NCBI RefSeq assembly: GCF_030547425.1
Contig: NZ_JAUORH010000023.1
Location: 1 to 46,079, forward strand
Reading direction: 5' to 3'
Length of the DNA: 46,079 bases
Source of the DNA: Tenacibaculum sp. 1_MG-2023
GTDB taxonomy: Bacteria > Bacteroidota > Bacteroidia > Flavobacteriales > Flavobacteriaceae
In this document: one piece after another, positions 41,697 through 46,079 of the stretch
Layout of the letters: the number at the start of each line of letters is the position of its first letter
How positions within the stretch are numbered: the first letter of the stretch is position 1
Notes under the pieces: model-generated
The model's input: the letters and a program-made list of their open reading frames with translations, nothing else
What the model was told of the DNA's origin: nothing
The model's database searches: none
Made by a program: the position numbers and the translations under genes

Positions 41697-41720
41697 CGTA
41701 TTAAAGTTAAAAATAAACAG

Positions 41721-41743
41721 AGCCTCTTTTAGAGGCTTTTTTT
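41721..41743 (+). terminator. hairpin terminator directly before the next start codon
   Basis: AGCCTC-TTTTA-GAGGCT followed by a seven-base T run, 25 bases after the DksA-like stop. The T run ends only 2-3 bases before the ATG of the next gene, so the hairpin also occupies that gene's leader. Confidence 0.8.
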
Positions 41744-41745
41744 GT

Positions 41746-42393
41746 ATGAAAAAATATCTATTGTTTTTACTTATGCTAAGTGTTCATTTTCTTTACTGTC
41801 AAGAAAAAATAATACAGAAAAGAAAAATGTTAGCAAACGAACTCGAAGTCGTTACTTACGGTTTGGACGATATTGTAATTGAAAATTCAAAAGATGAACA
41901 ACTCGAAGTAGTTTTATTAGATGAAAACCCACATACACATAATATATTATTTAAAAAAGAAGGAAAAGTTTTTACAATAACATTTGAGTTAAATATTCCA
42001 GCATTAAAAAATGAAGTCTTTCGAAAATATATAACGAGGAGACTAGAAAGAGCAAGAGCAGTTATAAAAGTTCCCAAAAATAAACATATAAGCATTCATG
42101 GAAGAACGATTGGAGTAACTTCAAAAAGTTATAAAGGAGATGTAAATATCTATATAGAAAGAGGAAATATAAAGTTAAACACAATTAAAGGAAACTCAAG
42201 TATAGATCTTTTTCAAGGCAATGTTTTTGCTAATATTGATAAACAAACAAGTTTGGGGTTAAAAACTAACAACGGAACAATCCTTATAAATGGAGAAAGA
42301 AAAATATCTCTATTTTCTAAAGAAATAACATTTACTTCTAAAATACTTACAATAAATTCAATTCATGCTAACTTAAATATAGGATTAGAGTAA
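41746..42393 (+). CDS. secreted protein of unknown function, beta-helix-like
   Basis: Upstream in-frame codons reach 41674, but the ATG at 41746 gives a good signal peptide (MKKYLLFLLMLSVHFLYCQ) and 215 residues. The mature part has short alternating strands with repeated I-x-I or L-x-I spacing (HISIHGRTIGVTSKSYKGD, VNIYIERGNIKLNTIKGN, SIDLFQGNVFANI, GTILINGERKISLFS). This resembles the right-handed beta-helix of DUF4097-type proteins. The family cannot be assigned with confidence. A hairpin and T tract end immediately before its start codon. With the M61 peptidase gene it interrupts the usual ileS-dksA-lspA order. Confidence 0.7.
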   Translation: MKKYLLFLLMLSVHFLYCQEKIIQKRKMLANELEVVTYGLDDIVIENSKDEQLEVVLLDENPHTHNILFKKEGKVFTITFELNIPALKNEVFRKYITRRLERARAVIKVPKNKHISIHGRTIGVTSKSYKGDVNIYIERGNIKLNTIKGNSSIDLFQGNVFANIDKQTSLGLKTNNGTILINGERKISLFSKEITFTSKILTINSIHANLNIGLE

Positions 42394-42468
42394 TTAACAA
42401 AATTTTATAATAGTTGCACGTAACAAAACATACATCACTTTGTCTAATGGATAATTAAAAACTAAGAA

Positions 42469-44361
42469 ATGAACAAAAGTATACTAACCGCAGCCATTAC
42501 AGCATTGATATTAACAAGCTGTAACTCTACAAAAAAAGCAACAAACGATTTAGCCGTTCAAACGCCAATTGTAACAACCTTAGATTTAACAAAGGTAGAT
42601 AATGATAAAGTACCTGTAACGATTAATCCAGGTAGATTTACTGTTGAAAAAGTAACCTATCGACTACCAAGAGTAGTTCAAGGAACGTACTCTGTAAGTG
42701 ATTTTGGTAAATATATAGATAGCTTTAAGGCTTTAGATTATGAAGGAAATGAATTAGAAGTTACAAAAGCTGATACCAATACATGGGAAATTACCAATGC
42801 TGAAAAATTAGATAAAGTAACGTATTTAGTAAATGATACTTTTGATATGGAAGTCTCAGGAGGAATTGGAGGAGAGGCCCCATTTTCACCAGCAGGAACC
42901 AATATAGAGCCTACCAATTATGTATTAAACCTTCATGGATTTGTAGGATACTTTGATTCTTTAAAAAATAGTCAATATAAGTTAGATGTTGTATCGCCTA
43001 CCAACTTTACAAGAACTTCTGCATTACAAGAAGTAGGAACAAAATCAAGTAAAGATGGTTCAACGTTAACGTCAAGCTATTTTGCACCACGCTATTTTGA
43101 TATTACAGATAACCCTATGTTTTATGGAGAATTAGATGTAGAAGAGTTCAAAGTTGGTGATATTAAAATTGTGTTAAGTGTATATTCTCCAAACAAAAAA
43201 CACTCAGCTGAAAAAATTAAAGCTGTGATGGAAAAAATGATGCAAGCGCAAAAAGCATATTTAGGAAGCATTAATAGTACGGCACGTTATGATATTTATT
43301 TATATTTATCTGACGGAACTGAAAAAGCACCTAAAGGATTTGGAGCTTTAGAACACCACACATCAACTGTGGTAGTGTTACCAGAAGCAATGCCAGATGA
43401 AGCATTAGCAAAAAGTATGATTGATGTAGTATCTCACGAGTTTTTCCATATTGTAACTCCGTTAAGTGTACATTCAGAAGACGTACATTACTTCGATTAC
43501 AACCAGCCAACATTCTCTAAGCATTTATGGATGTATGAAGGAATTACAGAATACTTTGCTACATTATTTCAAGTAAATCAAGGTTTGGTAACAGAAGATG
43601 AATTTTACAGTAAAATTATGGGTAAAATTAAAACAGCATCTTCTATGAATGACGCTATGAGTTTTACTAAAATGAGTGAAAATGTATTAGACGAGCCTTA
43701 TGCTTCTCAGTATTACAATGTGTATCAAAAAGGAGCTTTAATAGGGATGTGTATTGATCTTTTAATGCGTGAAGAAAGTAATGGAAATAGAGGTGTGTTA
43801 TCATTAATGAAAGAGTTGTCATTAAAATATGGAAAAAATAAACCATTCGAGGATGATAAATTAATTGAAGAAATTACTGAAATGACATATCCTTCAATAG
43901 GAGAATTCTTGAATACACATGTAGTAGATGGTACGCCAATTAATTATAATGAGTTTTTTGCAAAGGCAGGATTAGTATTAGATGAATCAAAAGTGAAAAC
44001 AAATTATATCCAAAATAATGGAGCTATGATTGTGAGAGCAGATAAAGCAACAAAAACTATCCGATTTACAGAAGCTGTAAAAGACAACAGCTTTTGGGCT
44101 GAAAATGGAGCACAATCTAATGATGCAATCAAAGAAGTAGATGGAGCAGCTATAACAAAGGAAAACGCAAACCAAATTTTTACTAAAATGTTTATGTGGC
44201 AACCAGGAAACAAAGTTGAAGTAAAATTAGAAAGAGATGGTAAAGAGGTGGTTATTAAAACAACCTTAACGCAGTCGTATACAAAAGGAACTAGCTTAAA
44301 AGAAAACCCAAAAGCAACACAAGAACAAAGAGAACTAAGAAAAGTTTGGTTAAAAGGATAA
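42469..44361 (+). CDS. M61 (glycyl aminopeptidase-like) metallopeptidase lipoprotein
   Basis: 630 residues with a lipoprotein signal (LILTSC, Cys18). The N-terminal beta domain (about 40-190) precedes the catalytic domain with HEFFH (about 324-328, VVSHEFFHIVTPL) and the third zinc ligand Glu in WMYEGITEYFA about 30 residues on. This is the gluzincin layout of M61. A C-terminal PDZ-like domain (about 500-610, IRADKATKTIRF and PGNKVEVKLERDGKE) completes the architecture. It is anchored in the envelope and probably processes or scavenges peptides. Its stop is followed by a strong terminator. Confidence 0.94.
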   Translation: MNKSILTAAITALILTSCNSTKKATNDLAVQTPIVTTLDLTKVDNDKVPVTINPGRFTVEKVTYRLPRVVQGTYSVSDFGKYIDSFKALDYEGNELEVTKADTNTWEITNAEKLDKVTYLVNDTFDMEVSGGIGGEAPFSPAGTNIEPTNYVLNLHGFVGYFDSLKNSQYKLDVVSPTNFTRTSALQEVGTKSSKDGSTLTSSYFAPRYFDITDNPMFYGELDVEEFKVGDIKIVLSVYSPNKKHSAEKIKAVMEKMMQAQKAYLGSINSTARYDIYLYLSDGTEKAPKGFGALEHHTSTVVVLPEAMPDEALAKSMIDVVSHEFFHIVTPLSVHSEDVHYFDYNQPTFSKHLWMYEGITEYFATLFQVNQGLVTEDEFYSKIMGKIKTASSMNDAMSFTKMSENVLDEPYASQYYNVYQKGALIGMCIDLLMREESNGNRGVLSLMKELSLKYGKNKPFEDDKLIEEITEMTYPSIGEFLNTHVVDGTPINYNEFFAKAGLVLDESKVKTNYIQNNGAMIVRADKATKTIRFTEAVKDNSFWAENGAQSNDAIKEVDGAAITKENANQIFTKMFMWQPGNKVEVKLERDGKEVVIKTTLTQSYTKGTSLKENPKATQEQRELRKVWLKG

Positions 44362-44384
44362 TATCTTTTATCTAACCATATATT

Positions 44385-44419
44385 AAAGACCAATATGTCT
44401 AAAGGACTATTGGTCTTTT
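44385..44419 (+). terminator. terminator of the M61 peptidase gene
   Basis: An 11-bp stem AAAGACCAATA/TATTGGTCTTT, extended internally by GTC/GAC, and followed by T-rich sequence, 23 bases after the stop. Confidence 0.85.
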
Positions 44420-44459
44420 CTTTCTAAAAATCAGAAGAAAAACATAAAAATAGTTTTCT

Positions 44460-44467
44460 TATTTTTG
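44460..44467 (+). promoter_or_regulatory. -7 box of lspA
   Basis: TATTTTTG fits TAnnTTTG, 19 bases before the lspA ATG. A promoter here is expected because a terminator separates lspA from upstream genes. Confidence 0.5.
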
Positions 44468-44486
44468 TTTCCATTAAATAGAAAAA

Positions 44487-45077
44487 ATGTCTAAAAAACA
44501 CATCGCAATACTTACTGTAATTCTGGCAATTTTAATTGATCAAATTAGTAAAATTTACATCAAAACACATTTTCAGCTAGGAGAAGAAGTAGTTGTTTTT
44601 AACGATTGGTTCAAAATCCATTTTACCGAGAATAATGGTATGGCATGGGGCTTTGAATTTGGTGGAAAAACAGGGAAGTTGTTTTTAACCTTATTTAGAG
44701 TTATTGCGGTTACAGGTATTGTGTATTGGTTGTGGCAATCTATCAAGAAAAAAGCGCATACAGCTGTTATCATTGCGATAGCGCTAATTTTAGCAGGAGC
44801 AGTAGGTAATATTATCGATTCTGTTTTTTATGGAATTATTTTTGATTCTTCATACCACAACGTGGCAACACTTTTTTCAGATAATCCTTACGGAGAACTA
44901 TTTCACGGAAAAGTAGTAGATATGTTATACTTTCCTATTTACGAAGGGGAAAGTTTTACCTTTTTTAATGCTATTTTTAATGGTGCAGATTCTTGGATAA
45001 CGATAGGAGTTGCTTTACTTTTTATCTTTAATAAACAAGCATTTCCTAAAGAAGAAGAAACAAAACAAGCTTCATAA
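44487..45077 (+). CDS. lspA: lipoprotein signal peptidase (SPase II)
   Basis: An inner-membrane aspartyl peptidase that cleaves prolipoprotein signal peptides. It is needed for the many lipoproteins of this window. 196 residues with four helices. Motifs: IDQISKIYIKTHFQLGEEV, FTENNGMAWGFEF, GAVGNIIDSVFYG, then the catalytic Asp in GKVVDMLYFPIY and the second in FNGADSWITIGV. A loop of about 25 residues (DSSYHNVATLFSDNPYGELF) before the first catalytic Asp makes it longer than the E. coli enzyme (164), as is usual in Bacteroidota. Confidence 0.96.
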   Translation: MSKKHIAILTVILAILIDQISKIYIKTHFQLGEEVVVFNDWFKIHFTENNGMAWGFEFGGKTGKLFLTLFRVIAVTGIVYWLWQSIKKKAHTAVIIAIALILAGAVGNIIDSVFYGIIFDSSYHNVATLFSDNPYGELFHGKVVDMLYFPIYEGESFTFFNAIFNGADSWITIGVALLFIFNKQAFPKEEETKQAS

Positions 45078-45098
45078 AAGCACTTTAAATACTTTTCC

Positions 45099-45106
45099 TA
45101 TATTTA
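45099..45106 (+). promoter_or_regulatory. possible -7 box of the DUF4230 gene
   Basis: TATATTTA, one mismatch to TAnnTTTG, 15 bases before the ATG. Confidence 0.35.
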
Positions 45107-45121
45107 TAGAAAAAGAAAACG

Positions 45122-45724
45122 ATGCGCTTACTAAAATATCTTGCTGTCTTTGTATTAGGATTTTTAATTGCAAAATTATGGTATGAAAAGAAGGAAGAAA
45201 AGTACGAGCAAGAAGAAATTCAGGTGGTTTTAAACGGAATTCAGAATCTAAGTAAGTTGGTGGTTTCAGAAGGAAGTTTCTCTGAAATGTACAGCTTTAT
45301 GGATGCCAAAAAATATTTTTATGGATACCTTACATTTGAAAAGAAAGCAATGCTTTCTGTAAATGCTAAAGTTGAGGTGGGGTATGATTTATCAGAACTA
45401 GAAATCCAGATAGACAGTATCGGTAAACAAATCATCATAAATAAAATTCCTAAAGAAGAAATTCTAATTTCTCCCGACATTAAATATTTCGATTTACGAC
45501 AAAGTCAGTTCAATACCTTTTCTAAACAAGAACTGAATAAGTTGAATGCTAAAGCTATTGAAAAGATTAAATCGACAATAACTGTATCTCAACTACAAGA
45601 AGATGCTAAAACTCGTTTGTTTGAAGAATTATCGAAGATTTACCAACTCTCTAAAATTTATAATTGGAAAGTGGTGGATAATACGAATTCTGGTGTTTTT
45701 GAAAGGCTGTTACTAAAAGATTAA
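45122..45724 (+). CDS. DUF4230 domain membrane-anchored protein
   Basis: 200 residues. A single N-terminal helix (YLAVFVLGFLIAKLWY) anchors the protein. The remainder fits DUF4230: VVLNGIQNLSKLVVSEGSFSEMYSF, KKAMLSVNAKVEVGYDLSELEIQID, IINKIPKEEILISPDIKYFD and a C-terminal helical part (DAKTRLFEELSKIYQLSKIYNWKVVDN). The family's function is unknown. The gene follows lspA by 44 bases. Its stop lies about 8 bases before the presumed left end of the insertion sequence, so the gene is intact. Confidence 0.85.
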   Translation: MRLLKYLAVFVLGFLIAKLWYEKKEEKYEQEEIQVVLNGIQNLSKLVVSEGSFSEMYSFMDAKKYFYGYLTFEKKAMLSVNAKVEVGYDLSELEIQIDSIGKQIIINKIPKEEILISPDIKYFDLRQSQFNTFSKQELNKLNAKAIEKIKSTITVSQLQEDAKTRLFEELSKIYQLSKIYNWKVVDNTNSGVFERLLLKD

Positions 45725-45732
45725 ATCTAATA

Positions 45733-46079
45733 ACCCGTTGTGCATTATGATTTAAAATAAAAAAGTTGTTCATCTTACTGATAATCAGCAATTTGTTTTA
45801 ACCACAAAATATTAACAATGAACAACTTAAATGCAAATTACGAAAGAATATTGAAAGTGTTACAAAAAATATCAAAACACCAGCTTTTAACCTACCAAAG
45901 AAGACAGCCAAAGCTAAATGATTTGGAATTAATAAGTTTAAGTCTTACTGCTGAATATATGGGCATTGATAGTGAAAACAATCTGTTCAGACAGCTTCCT
46001 GATACTATTTCATCAAAAATTGAGCGAAGTGTTTATAATCGTAGAAGAAGAAAACTAATCAATCATATTGATAATATTC
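45733..46079 (+). mobile_element. IS982-family insertion sequence, left part only
   Basis: The presumed left end begins ACCCGTTGTGCATTATG about 8 bases after the DUF4230 stop and precedes the transposase gene by 85 bases. The exact terminus cannot be fixed because the right end and target duplication lie outside the window. No other copy was noticed here. Confidence 0.6.
45818..46079 (+). CDS. IS982 family transposase, N-terminal part (cut by window edge)
   Basis: An open frame from ATG runs to the end of the window without a stop, giving 87 residues. MNNLNANYERILKVLQKISK, then PKLNDLELISLSLTAEYMGI, SENNLFRQLP and ERSVYNRRRRKLINHIDNI match the N-terminal part of IS982-type DDE transposases (usually near 300 residues). 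The catalytic residues would lie beyond the edge. Whether the full gene is intact cannot be judged. Confidence 0.85.
   Translation, partial: MNNLNANYERILKVLQKISKHQLLTYQRRQPKLNDLELISLSLTAEYMGIDSENNLFRQLPDTISSKIERSVYNRRRRKLINHIDNI

Noticed and set aside
44004..44393. Minus-strand open frame of 129 codons at the end of the M61 peptidase gene
   Set aside because: It is antisense to the PDZ-like part of the peptidase and has no recognisable features.
1..46079. CRISPR arrays, toxin-antitoxin pairs, prophage or classical phage-defence genes
   Set aside because: No regularly spaced repeats, phage structural genes, or defence signature domains were found. The HD-domain and TetR pair alone is not evidence for a defence system.

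Overview
The window looks like chromosomal DNA from a marine-type member of the Flavobacteriaceae (Bacteroidota), of the Tenacibaculum/Polaribacter kind. This is an inference from AT-rich composition, Bacteroidota-style -7 promoter boxes (TAnnTTTG) in front of many genes, A-rich rather than Shine-Dalgarno leaders, many Sec/lipoprotein outer-membrane genes, a Bacteroidota-type isoleucyl-tRNA synthetase with GIHH in place of HIGH, and familiar flavobacterial gene neighbourhoods. Most of the window is ordinary housekeeping sequence. Accessory genes sit between the conserved blocks.

Layout. 1-4.5 kb: tRNA-Asn, then sucA-sucB (2-oxoglutarate dehydrogenase E1 and E2) separated by a small structured repeat. 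4.5-8.9 kb: an SRPBCC and a glyoxalase-fold gene, a DUF547 protein, a broken small membrane-protein gene, an esterase lipoprotein with an outer-membrane barrel, and a membrane LytTR regulator. 8.9-13 kb: SUF iron-sulfur operon sufA-B-C-D, without sufS next to it. 13-17.5 kb: four consecutive lipoprotein genes (LVIVD-type anchor-B protein, seven-bladed propeller, MbnP-like protein, MbnH-like di-haem enzyme). This is the most interesting accessory unit here. 17.6-22 kb: thiL, a BON-LysM protein, an EamA exporter, yicC and gmk. Two minus-strand genes (21.9-24.1 kb) then separate gmk from nadD.

24.3-29.4 kb: nadD, an M23 peptidase, a GH3-like adenylating enzyme, a MOSC protein, an HD-domain protein and a TetR regulator. 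A near-ideal palindrome lies between the last two. 29.4-32.7 kb: minus-strand genes for an Lrp regulator, a HupE-like membrane protein, dCMP deaminase, a CtpA-type S41 protease and a 37-residue membrane peptide whose start overlaps the protease stop. 32.7-37.8 kb: a umuC-umuD pair in reversed order, a bacilliredoxin, a TerB/DnaJ protein and a PorE-like OmpA protein. 37.9-45.7 kb: ileS, a DksA-like protein, a leader-hairpin gene, an M61 peptidase, lspA and a DUF4230 protein. The window ends inside an IS982-type transposase.

How the parts relate. Accessory lipoprotein, outer-membrane or protease cassettes appear to have been placed between conserved partners at three points (after sufD, between gmk and nadD, and between the DksA gene and lspA), each bounded by a strong hairpin terminator. 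Three genes (thiL, umuC, lrp) have -7 boxes so close to their ATG that near-leaderless transcripts are likely. No CRISPR array, prophage or phage-defence island was seen. The best candidates for new biology are the four-lipoprotein MbnH/MbnP operon, the orphan lipoprotein plus barrel pair at 21.9-24.1 kb, the TetR palindrome and the CtpA-coupled micropeptide.
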